DNA of 11,888 bases from an uncultured bacterium. Its GTDB lineage: Bacteria; Bdellovibrionota_C; UBA2361; SZUA-149; CALKYB01. Each line of letters opens with the position of its first letter. The stretch's first letter is position 1. The translations under genes and the position numbers were made by a program. The notes beneath the pieces were generated by a model. That model searched no databases, was not told where the DNA came from, and saw only the letters and a program-made list of their open reading frames with translations. This document shows positions 1 through 7,236 of the stretch, piece by piece. The stretch covers positions 1 through 11,888 of the forward strand of contig CALIEE010000307.1 in assembly GCA_938022485.1 (NCBI GenBank), in the 5' to 3' direction.

Positions 1-1919
1 TGGAATATGCTGACAAAGCTCGTCTGTATATTCCGGTTGAAAATATCGCCAAGGTGCAAAAATATGTGGGCATTGAGGGTAGCGAACCTCGATTGACCAC
101 TCTTGGTGGTGCAGCCTGGCAAAAAGCCAGAAAGAAAGTTGAAGCACGGGTAGCCAGCTTGGCAGGAGAGCTTCTTGAGCTGTATGCCCAACGTGAGCTG
201 GTGACTCGAGAGCCTTTTGGGTTGGTTGGCGAAGATGATCGTAGCTTTGCTTCGGAGTTTGGATATGACGAAACGCCAGACCAAGCCAATGCCATTAAGG
301 ATGTCCTTAATGATTTAGCTAGTGAGAAGCCAATGGATCGGCTTGTTTGTGGTGACGTTGGTTATGGCAAGACAGAGGTGGCGCTGAGGGCAGCGTTTAA
401 GGTTGCTGTGTCTGGACGCCAAGTTGCTGTTCTAGTCCCTACGACAATTCTTGCTTCTCAACATTTCAATACTTTTCTACAGCGCTTTGCTGGTTTTCCA
501 GTAGAGGTGGGAATTGTCAGTCGTTTTCAAACTTCACAGGAAAATAAAGAGCTGCTCCAAAAAGTTCGAGCAGGAAAAGTGGATATTGTGATTGGAACCC
601 ATCGTCTGTTGCAGAAGGATGTAAATTTTAGAGATTTGGGCTTACTAATCATAGATGAGGAACATCGATTCGGGGTTGCTCACAAAGAGAAGCTCAAAAA
701 TATGAAAAAATCGGTTGATGTCTTAACCATGACCGCTACTCCAATTCCAAGAACTCTCCAAATGTCCATGTTGGATATTCGAGACCTTTCAGTAATTGAG
801 ACCCCTCCCGTTGACCGTCAGTTAATTCGAACCTTCTTGGTGCCTTCTGAGGATTCCCAAATTAGGGAGGCTATCAAGCGAGAGTTGGCCCGTGAAGGCC
901 AGGTCTTTTTTGTACATAACCGCGTGCAAACCATAGAGAGTGTAAAACAGCGTATCGAGGAGTTGGTACCAGAAGCTCGTGTAGTTATTGGGCATGGCCA
1001 AATGAAAGAGAAGGAACTCGAGCTCGTTATGCGAGACTTTCAGGAGCACAGAGTAGATATACTTTTAGCTACAACGATAATCGAGTCTGGTTTGGACTTT
1101 CCGAATGCAAACACTATTATAGTTGATAGAGCAGATACCTTTGGCCTAGCTCAACTCTATCAGCTTAGAGGCCGAGTAGGGCGTAGTTCCAGGCGGGCTT
1201 ATGCTTACTTTCTAGCCTCGGATGAAGCTTCGCTGTCCAAGGACGCGAAGAAGCGTTTACAGGTAATGCAGGCTTTAGATGATCTAGGTGTTGGCTTTAA
1301 ACTTGCTTTGCAAGACATGGAAATTAGAGGTGCTGGAAATATTCTTGGCCGAGACCAAAGTGGGAATGTGAATAGCGTTGGTTTTGAACTTTACACTAGG
1401 ATTCTTAAACAAGCCGTAGAAACAGCTCGAAGGAAGCTACTAGAAAGAGGCGGTGGGGAATTGCCTGAAATTGATGTTGAACCAGAGCTTTCAATTGGCT
1501 TTCCGGCCTACATACCACCGGATTACATCCCTGATGTTAGTCAGAGACTTCTCCTTTATCAACGAATGGTAAATATCGAAGGTATGGAAGACGGTAAAGA
1601 ATTAGCTCTTGAGGTTGAGGATCGATTTGGAAGATATCCTCAAGAGCTAGAAAGCATGATCGAGCTTATGGTTTTTCGTGCCCGCCTTAAACAACTAGGC
1701 ATTGCAAAAGGTAGTTTTCGCAACGGGGTATTGAGACTAGGGTTTCACCCTGAAGCCCGTATTAAGGTTGATTCTCTTCTTGAGGTCGTTTCAGGAAAAC
1801 CCGATAATTATAAAATCTCACCTGGACATAACCTAGTGATTCAGACGGATTATGAAGAACCTGAGTCGCCCTTGGCCCTTCTCGAAGAAGTTGATAAGTT
1901 CATGGCTCTAGTGAACTGA
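1..1919 (+). CDS. mfd: Transcription-repair coupling factor Mfd, C-terminal part (5' end outside window)
   Basis: Mfd is a cytoplasmic DNA translocase that pushes stalled RNA polymerase off DNA and brings UvrA to the lesion. The frame is open from the left edge (first full codon at position 3), so the GTG at 54 is internal and not the start. About 638 residues are present, against roughly 1,150 for the full family. The fragment begins inside the RNA polymerase interaction domain (YADKARLYIPV, then VQKYVG). A RecG-like superfamily 2 helicase core follows: Walker A GDVGYGKTE near 351-377, DEEH box near 654-665, TATPIPRTL near 733-759, and the motif V/VI region ending QLRGRVGRS near 1160-1190. 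The end is the TRCF C-terminal domain, with FPAYIPPDYIPD near 1500-1535. All visible motor motifs are intact. The N-terminal UvrB-like module, which binds UvrA, lies outside the window. The next gene starts 17 nt after the TGA, which suggests co-transcription. Confidence 0.97.
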   Translation, partial: EYADKARLYIPVENIAKVQKYVGIEGSEPRLTTLGGAAWQKARKKVEARVASLAGELLELYAQRELVTREPFGLVGEDDRSFASEFGYDETPDQANAIKDVLNDLASEKPMDRLVCGDVGYGKTEVALRAAFKVAVSGRQVAVLVPTTILASQHFNTFLQRFAGFPVEVGIVSRFQTSQENKELLQKVRAGKVDIVIGTHRLLQKDVNFRDLGLLIIDEEHRFGVAHKEKLKNMKKSVDVLTMTATPIPRTLQMSMLDIRDLSVIETPPVDRQLIRTFLVPSEDSQIREAIKRELAREGQVFFVHNRVQTIESVKQRIEELVPEARVVIGHGQMKEKELELVMRDFQEHRVDILLATTIIESGLDFPNANTIIVDRADTFGLAQLYQLRGRVGRSSRRAYAYFLASDEASLSKDAKKRLQVMQALDDLGVGFKLALQDMEIRGAGNILGRDQSGNVNSVGFELYTRILKQAVETARRKLLERGGGELPEIDVEPELSIGFPAYIPPDYIPDVSQRLLLYQRMVNIEGMEDGKELALEVEDRFGRYPQELESMIELMVFRARLKQLGIAKGSFRNGVLRLGFHPEARIKVDSLLEVVSGKPDNYKISPGHNLVIQTDYEEPESPLALLEEVDKFMALVN

Positions 1920-1936
1920 TTTGTCGAAAGTTAGCC

Positions 1937-2926
1937 ATGGTTGTGTGCATGAAGAATAAGTTAAATATGAAGTTAAATTTGTTATTCCTTTCTCTGTTTA
2001 TTCCACAGCTCTGGATGGATTGGGTGATTGGTATTGCCAATGCTGAGACTGAAAATATTGAGATAGCCAACTCTTTAGACACCAACTCAGTTGTAGTTGA
2101 TGAAGTTGTTGCTAGCATTCAGGGCGAGCCTGTTCTGGATTCGGAATTGAGAGCTCGGCAGGGATTGAGCTCTGCCCAGGGCCCTGAAGTTGGTTCGAAA
2201 AAGAAGATTCTTTTGGAAATGCTTTTGGCCAAGGAGGCCCAGAGACTAGGGGTGGTCGTTGATCAGCAAACAATTGAGTCCTACCTAGCCGAGGTTCAAA
2301 GGCAAAATGGAGTGGATGCCGAAGGGTTCCAAAATCTTCTCCAGTCTCAGGGTTATAATTTAGATTCTTACCGTGAGGTAGTGAAGAAGGAGATCGAACG
2401 TACACGAGTTTATGCTTTAGAAGTTAGACCTAGCGTCGATATTTCAGAAGCTGAAATTGATAAATATTTACAGGAGAATCAATCAGTATTGCCAGATGCT
2501 GGTTCAGTTGCAGTAGTTAGATACGATCTAGACTGTGGAACAGATATAACTTGTAGTGCGCCGGAGCTGGTTGAAGAAGGTAGTCGACTTCGTTCTGCTT
2601 TACTTTCAGGTGCGGTAAATCAGTTGGATGTTCAGTTTAAGCGCAAAGAACTTGGTTTTTTGAAATCTGCTGATCTTAAAGAAAGTATGGCTCAGAGAAT
2701 ATCTGGTCTTGAAGATGGTCAGGTAAGTGAAGCTGCTTTGCTGGATGGGAAATTAAGCTTATTCCAAATAGTAGGAAGGATAGACTCTGAAGGTAAAATG
2801 ACTGGTCTTATGAGAGATCAAGTTCGCAATAATTTAGTAAATAAAAAGCTACCAAAGGCTGTTGAGACCTGGTTGAGTGATGATCTTCCGAAGAAGTATA
2901 ACTTAGTTCTGACTAAGGACCTCTGA
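1937..2926 (+). CDS. SurA-like periplasmic chaperone / degenerate parvulin-type peptidyl-prolyl isomerase
   Basis: This is probably a periplasmic chaperone for outer-membrane protein precursors. The N-terminus is a Sec signal peptide: basic KNKLNMK, a hydrophobic stretch, then IANA before ETEN, so cleavage is predicted after about residue 36. Residues about 52-170 match the SurA N-terminal chaperone domain (VVDEVVASIQGEPVLDSEL, a run of helices, ALEVRPSVDISEAEIDKYL). Residues about 187-290 look like a shortened parvulin domain (RKELGFLKSADL ... GQVSEAALLDGKLSLFQIVGR). The histidine positions typical of active parvulins (ARHIL and GYHI) are not recognisable, so isomerase activity is doubtful. 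Full SurA is about 430 residues with two parvulin domains; this protein has 329 and at most one. ATGs at 1949 and 1967 are alternative starts that keep the signal peptide, and no start has a strong Shine-Dalgarno. It sits between mfd and a UvrA relative. The family call is firm, the exact orthology is not. Confidence 0.85.
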   Translation: MVVCMKNKLNMKLNLLFLSLFIPQLWMDWVIGIANAETENIEIANSLDTNSVVVDEVVASIQGEPVLDSELRARQGLSSAQGPEVGSKKKILLEMLLAKEAQRLGVVVDQQTIESYLAEVQRQNGVDAEGFQNLLQSQGYNLDSYREVVKKEIERTRVYALEVRPSVDISEAEIDKYLQENQSVLPDAGSVAVVRYDLDCGTDITCSAPELVEEGSRLRSALLSGAVNQLDVQFKRKELGFLKSADLKESMAQRISGLEDGQVSEAALLDGKLSLFQIVGRIDSEGKMTGLMRDQVRNNLVNKKLPKAVETWLSDDLPKKYNLVLTKDL

Positions 2927-2943
2927 TTAAATCCGAGTCTTCA

Positions 2944-2948
2944 AAAGG
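2944..2948 (+). promoter_or_regulatory. Ribosome binding site fixing the GTG start of the UvrA-like gene
   Basis: AAAGG ends 9 nt before the GTG at 2958. The encoded N-terminus (IWIQGASENNLKSLSLSIP) lines up with the usual UvrA N-terminus, which supports this start. Confidence 0.55.
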
Positions 2949-2957
2949 CCTTGTCTT

Positions 2958-5351
2958 GTGACTTCTAACAGTATCTGGATACAAGGTGCTTCGGAGAACA
3001 ATCTAAAAAGCTTAAGTTTAAGTATTCCTCATGATGCAATGATTCTGATATTCGGGCCATCTGGTTCGGGTAAGACTACGCTCGCAGTAAACACCATAGC
3101 CGAGCGAATGATATCTAGTATTAATTCTCTGGGGATTGCACCAAGAGAAGTAGATGGAACGGTTAGGGGTCTGCGTTACTGTTTTCTAGATGAAGCTTCG
3201 AAACAATCATCTGGCTCAGGAACTAAGCAGACCTTGTTCGAATACTTACAACTCTCTAGTTTGCTGCAAGAATTATTTCAGCATTCAGGAGAGATTGAGT
3301 GTTCTTCCTGCGGAGCCTTGAATTCAGCTGCGTCCTGCTCCTTTAAGCTTCCTAGTTTAGACGGAGATTACTTTTTGTGCCAGCGATTACCTAGAAAGGA
3401 AGTTGACCAAAAATTTCTCACTGAAAAAGGAATCACTAAATTTTTTATGGAGGGAGAGTTGTATAGTTCAGAGGAACTCGACGATCTCTCTGTACCTAAT
3501 GAGTTAGATTTAGTTATAGATTTTGCTGAAGAGAACAGTTTGTCCAATGGTATATTTGATGATTATCCGGGCGCTAAGCTTGTCTTATTGAATTCTTCGG
3601 GTCAGTTAAAAGTGGAGTTAAAATCAGGTGATAGCTGTTCTAGCTGTGATCAAATATTGCCTGACTTCAAGACTGTGATAGGGGAGGGAGTATTTTGTGA
3701 AGAATGCACTGGTCTTGGCTATAAAACTGAATGGAGTAAGGAGCATTTATTTGATCTCAATGCGGACTCCTTGCTTGAAACTATTCGTCCTTTTCGTCTG
3801 AGGCCTTTGAGAAGGAAACTTCCAGCCTTAAGAGAAATGTTAGAGTCTTTGGAGTTGGACTGTGATGATCCAGCTTCTAGCTCTGCCTTAGAAAAATTAT
3901 TTTCAGAGATTAAACCCTTTCTGGACACCATAAGGCGGGAGAGTAAAAGCGAGAGTGTTGTCGAGTTATTGAATAGCTTTCGAAGTTCAGTAAATTGTAA
4001 ACAATGTTGCTCTGGAGTTAAACTATCGTTTGATGAGTTTTTCATAGGGAAATCCTCAATATCCTCTTTGTTGCAAGGTCCACTTTCAAATCTAGAACCC
4101 TTACTAGGTAAGGTCGAAAGTTCAATTGCTTCTTTTGCCTCGGAAGTCATTTCCAACTTTTCGATGCTTGGGATCTCTGAGGTAAATTCGATCTCCAGTT
4201 TATCCACCTTTGAACCTTGGAGACAGAGTCTTATTAGTAGTGCCTTAGTGCTGTCTGGTAGATCTGTCGGAGCGATTTATGTTTTAGATGAACCATTGGA
4301 TATACTTTCATCTGATAAAACCTCAAATCTTCTCAAGCTTTTTAGATTAACCGTGGAGAGAGGAAATACATTACTTGTAGTAGGTCATAACCAAGACTTT
4401 GCTGAATTTTTTGATTATTCAGTGGAGTTGGGACCAGGTGGAGGAGCTTCCGGTGGTGAGATTATTTCCATTGAAGAGCAGCAGGGCAAGGATAGTCCAT
4501 TTTATGTAAAAGAAAACCTGACAGGAAATAGCAGTGCAGAGGAGTTTTGTTCGGTCTCCGGGTACCTGGCAAAGTCAGATACCAATTACTCTATCGATAT
4601 TGCCATTGGACAACTTAATCTGATTGCTGAATCTGAAGGCTCGGAGAGAGAGCTTTTATGGGAAGTTTTATCTCCGAGTTTTAAATCATTGGTAGCTGGA
4701 GAAGAGGCTGATATTAGTTTTTGTAATCGTTTTTCGATTGAGAAGATTTCTGGCTACTCACATTTCCAGCGAATAGTTTCACTCCAGTTTGATGCAGGTA
4801 GCAGGGGAAGAAAGAGAATATCCTCTTTCCTAGGTATTGAAGCGGAAGTAGGTAAGCTTTATTCATTGAGCCCTAAAGCTAAAACAACTGGAGCAACAGG
4901 TTCCAATTTGATTCGCAAATCGCATCTTTACCGTGATGTCACTTGGCGTGGACGAACTACGGAAGAAGTTTTGGAGATGACTGTATCTGAAGCAGCTTTT
5001 TTCTTTAGATTTCATCCTTTCATATCAAAGAGACTTGTTGTTGCTGAGAGACTTGGCCTTTCTTATCTTTCTTTATACCAGCAAGTAGATAGTCTTTCTC
5101 AAGGTGAGTATCAGCGGCTTAGATTAGTGGAGAAAATAAGCTCGCTCTCTGGAGAAACTCAGAGTTTATTGCTTATGGAGCATGCTTGTAAGGGCCTTGG
5201 TCCAGCAGAAGTTTCGAACTTGATTTCTTGTCTCCAAAAGGAACTTGGCAAGGGTCTTACAGTGCTAGCCCTTGAAAGTAATCGTTCCTTTCGAGACTGT
5301 TCCGACCGGCTCCTAGCAGTGAATCTCTCAGCCTCGACAAGTCCACTCTGA
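2958..5351 (+). CDS. Divergent UvrA-family ABC ATPase with only one intact ATP site
   Basis: UvrA is the damage-sensing ATPase of nucleotide excision repair; this is a clear but strongly altered relative (797 residues against about 940). Domain I keeps Walker A GPSGSGKT (residues 33-40), a UvrB-binding-like insert (about 130-220), a four-cysteine zinc module (C227, C230, C247, C250), Walker B YVLDEP (441-446) and the H-loop histidine H477, followed by ELGPGGG. Its signature is degraded to LSTFEPWRQ (415-423). Domain II shows the reverse. The signature LSQGEYQR (713-720) is good, but Walker A is reduced to GSERE (561-565), Walker B reads LLLMEHACKGLG (737-748) in place of LDEPTTGLH, and the H-loop is LESN (772-775). 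The C-terminal zinc hairpin is absent. In UvrA each ATP site pairs one domain's Walker motifs with the other domain's signature, so one complete site survives. Nicking-pathway activity is doubtful, and a regulatory or Mfd-linked role is inference only. The GTG start is 31 nt after the chaperone gene. Confidence 0.88.
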   Translation: MTSNSIWIQGASENNLKSLSLSIPHDAMILIFGPSGSGKTTLAVNTIAERMISSINSLGIAPREVDGTVRGLRYCFLDEASKQSSGSGTKQTLFEYLQLSSLLQELFQHSGEIECSSCGALNSAASCSFKLPSLDGDYFLCQRLPRKEVDQKFLTEKGITKFFMEGELYSSEELDDLSVPNELDLVIDFAEENSLSNGIFDDYPGAKLVLLNSSGQLKVELKSGDSCSSCDQILPDFKTVIGEGVFCEECTGLGYKTEWSKEHLFDLNADSLLETIRPFRLRPLRRKLPALREMLESLELDCDDPASSSALEKLFSEIKPFLDTIRRESKSESVVELLNSFRSSVNCKQCCSGVKLSFDEFFIGKSSISSLLQGPLSNLEPLLGKVESSIASFASEVISNFSMLGISEVNSISSLSTFEPWRQSLISSALVLSGRSVGAIYVLDEPLDILSSDKTSNLLKLFRLTVERGNTLLVVGHNQDFAEFFDYSVELGPGGGASGGEIISIEEQQGKDSPFYVKENLTGNSSAEEFCSVSGYLAKSDTNYSIDIAIGQLNLIAESEGSERELLWEVLSPSFKSLVAGEEADISFCNRFSIEKISGYSHFQRIVSLQFDAGSRGRKRISSFLGIEAEVGKLYSLSPKAKTTGATGSNLIRKSHLYRDVTWRGRTTEEVLEMTVSEAAFFFRFHPFISKRLVVAERLGLSYLSLYQQVDSLSQGEYQRLRLVEKISSLSGETQSLLLMEHACKGLGPAEVSNLISCLQKELGKGLTVLALESNRSFRDCSDRLLAVNLSASTSPL

Positions 5352-5352
5352 A

Positions 5353-5377
5353 GGGCTAGTATTTTCCAAAGTAGCCC
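5353..5377 (+). other. Weak stem-loop between the UvrA-like gene and thrH
   Basis: GGGCTA (5353-5358) pairs perfectly with TAGCCC (5372-5377) across a 13-nt loop. No T-run follows, so it is not a convincing intrinsic terminator. It could be an attenuating or processing structure at the 75-nt junction between the two gene groups. Confidence 0.25.
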
Positions 5378-5426
5378 CTTGTGATTTGGGAGCTAGACCT
5401 TGCGTTTTTAACTTTGGAGAAAATAA

Positions 5427-6044
5427 ATGGAACTTGCATGTCTTGACCTAGAGGGCGTGTTGATACCGGAAGTTTGGGTTAGTTTTGCTGAAAAGACTGG
5501 TATAGAGGGTTTGAAGGCTACGACTCGTGATATTCCTGATTATGACGAGTTGATGACTATGAGACTCGATCTGCTTGATAAGCACAACTTGAAGCTCGAT
5601 GACATTCAAGAGGTAATTCAGACTCTTTCTCCGCTTGAGGGTGCAGGTGACTGCTTGAACTGGCTGCGTGAGCGTTTTCAGGTAATCATTCTTTCAGATA
5701 CTTTCTATGAGTTTGCAGGTCCTCTGATGGCCCAACTCGGCTATCCAACTTTGTTTTGTCACAAACTGGAAGTGGACAGTTCGGGAAAGGTGACGGGCTA
5801 TAAACTTCGCCAGAATGATCAGAAAAGAGAGGCAGTAAAGGCTTTTCATAAATTGAACTTCAGAGTGATTGCCGCTGGTGATTCGTATAATGATACAAAT
5901 ATGCTTTCTGAAGCCGAGGCTGGAATCCTTTTTTCACCGCCTGCTAACGTGATTGAGGAATTTCCTCAATTCCCTGTTACTAATTCATACAAAGAGCTTC
6001 AAGCTGAGTTTCTAAAGGCTAGTAACAGAGAGTTGAAACCCTAG
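5427..6044 (+). CDS. thrH: ThrH: phosphoserine phosphatase / phosphoserine:homoserine phosphotransferase
   Basis: ThrH is a cytoplasmic HAD-superfamily enzyme that dephosphorylates phosphoserine (last step of serine synthesis) and can transfer the phosphate to homoserine. The 205-residue length equals the Pseudomonas ThrH length as I recall it, and the sequence matches from end to end (MELACLDLEGVLIPE at the start, LRERFQVIILSDTFYEF in the middle, EEFPQFP near the end). Catalytic motifs are present: D7 within DLEG (motif I), S90 in ILSDT (motif II), K133 in DQKRE (motif III), and GDSYND at 151-156 (motif IV). ATG at 5427 is preceded by GGAG at 5416-5419 with 7-nt spacing. The stop shares one base with the start of the next gene, so the two are probably translationally coupled. 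Nothing links ThrH functionally to its neighbours. Confidence 0.95.
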   Translation: MELACLDLEGVLIPEVWVSFAEKTGIEGLKATTRDIPDYDELMTMRLDLLDKHNLKLDDIQEVIQTLSPLEGAGDCLNWLRERFQVIILSDTFYEFAGPLMAQLGYPTLFCHKLEVDSSGKVTGYKLRQNDQKREAVKAFHKLNFRVIAAGDSYNDTNMLSEAEAGILFSPPANVIEEFPQFPVTNSYKELQAEFLKASNRELKP

Positions 6045-6712
6045 TGACTAGTCCCCGGAGCTTTGATCTTAAAAAAGGAAAGGATGACCCCTTTGACGAT
6101 TCTCTTGAGGGACACCATCGACGCAGAATTTTTGTCTGTACTTTTTCTATTCTAGCTCGCTTTACTCAGTGTGATGGTGAGCTCAAGAAGGAGGAAAGAA
6201 AAGAAATAGGTCGAATTTGTCGGGAAGTCCTGGAACTGGATGAAAAGAGAACTCGTTACGCGGCTCAGGTTTTTAAGAATGCTATGAAGGATTCGACCAA
6301 GCTAACCGCCTGGTTAAGAGAGTTCAAGGAGCTTCTCGTTGACCAACCCAAGATGCTTCCTTGGTTGCTGGATATTCTAAACAAGGTCGCGCTAGCGGAT
6401 GGCAGCTGTAGCGAAGAGGAGAGAAGTTTTATTCGTGGCGTAGCAGATTTTTATGGTATTTCTGACTCAGTCAGAGAAAGCTCGAAGGCTACATTTAATC
6501 CCGGGAGTGAACGCTATAAAGCAATCCTTGGCTTAGGCCCGGATGCTAGTTGGAATGAGGTTAGTCAAAAATATCAGGATCTAAGAAATGAATATGATCC
6601 TGAAAGGATTAAAGATAAAGGAATGCCCAAGGAATTTGTAGCCCTAGCTACTGAAAAGCTAAATGTTATTGAGGGAGCTTATCTTATTCTCGAAAAAGAG
6701 ATGCAGGGTTAA
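6044..6712 (+). CDS. TerB-like domain protein with a C-terminal J-like domain lacking HPD
   Basis: The 222-residue protein resembles the cytoplasmic part of DjlA co-chaperones: a TerB-like helical domain followed by a J domain. The TerB-like part (about 29-140) has two acidic repeats, CDGELKKEE (43-51) and ADGSCSEEE (118-126), spaced as in the tellurite-resistance TerB family. The J-like part (about 157-220) reads RYKAILGLGPDASWNEVSQ and ends NVIEGAYLIL, closely following the DjlA J-domain pattern. The invariant HPD tripeptide that activates DnaK is replaced by DPE (185-187), so classical co-chaperone activity is unlikely. No membrane segment is seen, unlike DjlA. The start is GTG at 6044, overlapping the thrH TAG by one base with only a weak Shine-Dalgarno, so re-initiation after thrH is likely. 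The domain calls are solid; the function is unknown. Confidence 0.85.
   Translation: MTSPRSFDLKKGKDDPFDDSLEGHHRRRIFVCTFSILARFTQCDGELKKEERKEIGRICREVLELDEKRTRYAAQVFKNAMKDSTKLTAWLREFKELLVDQPKMLPWLLDILNKVALADGSCSEEERSFIRGVADFYGISDSVRESSKATFNPGSERYKAILGLGPDASWNEVSQKYQDLRNEYDPERIKDKGMPKEFVALATEKLNVIEGAYLILEKEMQG
6705..6708 (+). promoter_or_regulatory. Ribosome binding site selecting ATG 6717
   Basis: AGGG lies inside the last codons of the TerB/J-like gene, 8 nt before the ATG at 6717. It favours this start over the ATG at 6663, which would overlap the upstream gene by 50 bp. Confidence 0.45.
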
Positions 6713-6716
6713 GATA

Positions 6717-7058
6717 ATGGAGTGGAAAAAATTTGATTCTAAGCGCTTGGTTAAATTAGCGGAAGAGCAGTTTCCAGAGGAATCTTGGCTGGCAGAGTCA
6801 TTGGCTTTTTGTACGGAAGTTGCTGACGACGGAACAGGGACTTATTTTTATTTTACTCCTCGCGATGCCGCGAGTAATGGAAAGACCGAATGGGAGTTTC
6901 AGAAGAATCTAAGTTTGCGCGATCCTGAATTCGGAGAACTTATTCTAGATGTTCTTCAAAATAACAGGATCGGCGGTATAGACTTTATTGAGAAGCGAGA
7001 AGGCTCTGTCTACTTAGACTGGCTCTCTGCATCTTCATCAGTCTCCGATGGCTCATAA
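6717..7058 (+). CDS. Small soluble protein of unknown function (113 aa)
   Basis: I do not recognise a family. The product begins MEWKKFDSKRLVKLAEEQFPEE and looks like an alternating helix/strand soluble domain, with aromatic residues in TYFYFTP and a C-terminal serine-rich tail (SASSSVSDGS). There is no signal peptide, membrane segment or cysteine pair. It starts 4 nt after the stop of the TerB/J-like gene, so it is probably the last gene of the thrH unit. Its last 49 bp overlap the convergent gene at 7010-7207. The start at 6717 was chosen on its Shine-Dalgarno and minimal overlap; an in-frame ATG at 6663 would add 18 residues that read MLLRELILFSKKRCRVKI and look unlike a domain. The tight coupling to the previous gene supports it being real. 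Confidence 0.75.
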   Translation: MEWKKFDSKRLVKLAEEQFPEESWLAESLAFCTEVADDGTGTYFYFTPRDAASNGKTEWEFQKNLSLRDPEFGELILDVLQNNRIGGIDFIEKREGSVYLDWLSASSSVSDGS

Positions 7059-7207
7059 CTTGGTTGCTCATCGTAGTAAGGAATCAACATTAGTGGTAGC
7101 ATTCCTGACTCTACAGGTAAAAAGTCCGGCCTTTCATATAAAAAATTGCTCACTAACCAATCCAAATCTGGATCATCTGCTTCATGTGGATAGAACGGGC
7201 GTCCCAT
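7010..7207 (-). CDS. Small acidic protein of unknown function (65 aa), convergent with upstream unit
   Basis: I do not recognise a family, but the frame looks like a real gene. The product starts MGRPFYPHEADDPDLDWLVSN, is rich in proline, aromatic and acidic residues, and ends in a low-complexity acidic/serine tail (SETDEDAESQSK). The ATG at 7205-7207 has a strong Shine-Dalgarno (AGGGGT) about 9 nt upstream on the minus strand. No signal peptide or membrane helix is evident, although LPLMLIPYY is hydrophobic. The 3' end overlaps the plus-strand gene by 49 bp, so the two serine/acidic tails are encoded on opposite strands of the same DNA. Convergent transcripts would be complementary there. 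A hairpin and TATGCAG motifs lie 30-100 bp upstream. The alternative is a chance antisense frame, but the ribosome binding site argues against that. Confidence 0.6.
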   Translation of the reverse strand: MGRPFYPHEADDPDLDWLVSNFLYERPDFLPVESGMLPLMLIPYYDEQPSYEPSETDEDAESQSK

Positions 7208-7215
7208 AGTATTTT

Positions 7216-7221
7216 ACCCCT
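7216..7221 (-). promoter_or_regulatory. Ribosome binding site of the 65-residue minus-strand gene
   Basis: Read on the minus strand this is AGGGGT, about 9 nt before the ATG at 7207. It is the main evidence that this short frame is translated. Confidence 0.5.
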
Positions 7222-7236
7222 GCTTAAAACCTAGTT

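Noticed and set aside
3719..4207. 162-codon minus-strand frame inside the UvrA-like gene
   Set aside because: It is fully contained in a gene with clear family motifs on the other strand. Its composition (Ser, Glu, Lys, Leu) is what antisense reading of this gene predicts.
6663..6716. Upstream ATG extending the 113-residue unknown protein
   Set aside because: It would overlap the TerB/J-like gene by 50 bp and add a non-domain-like leader, whereas ATG 6717 has AGGG at 8-nt spacing.
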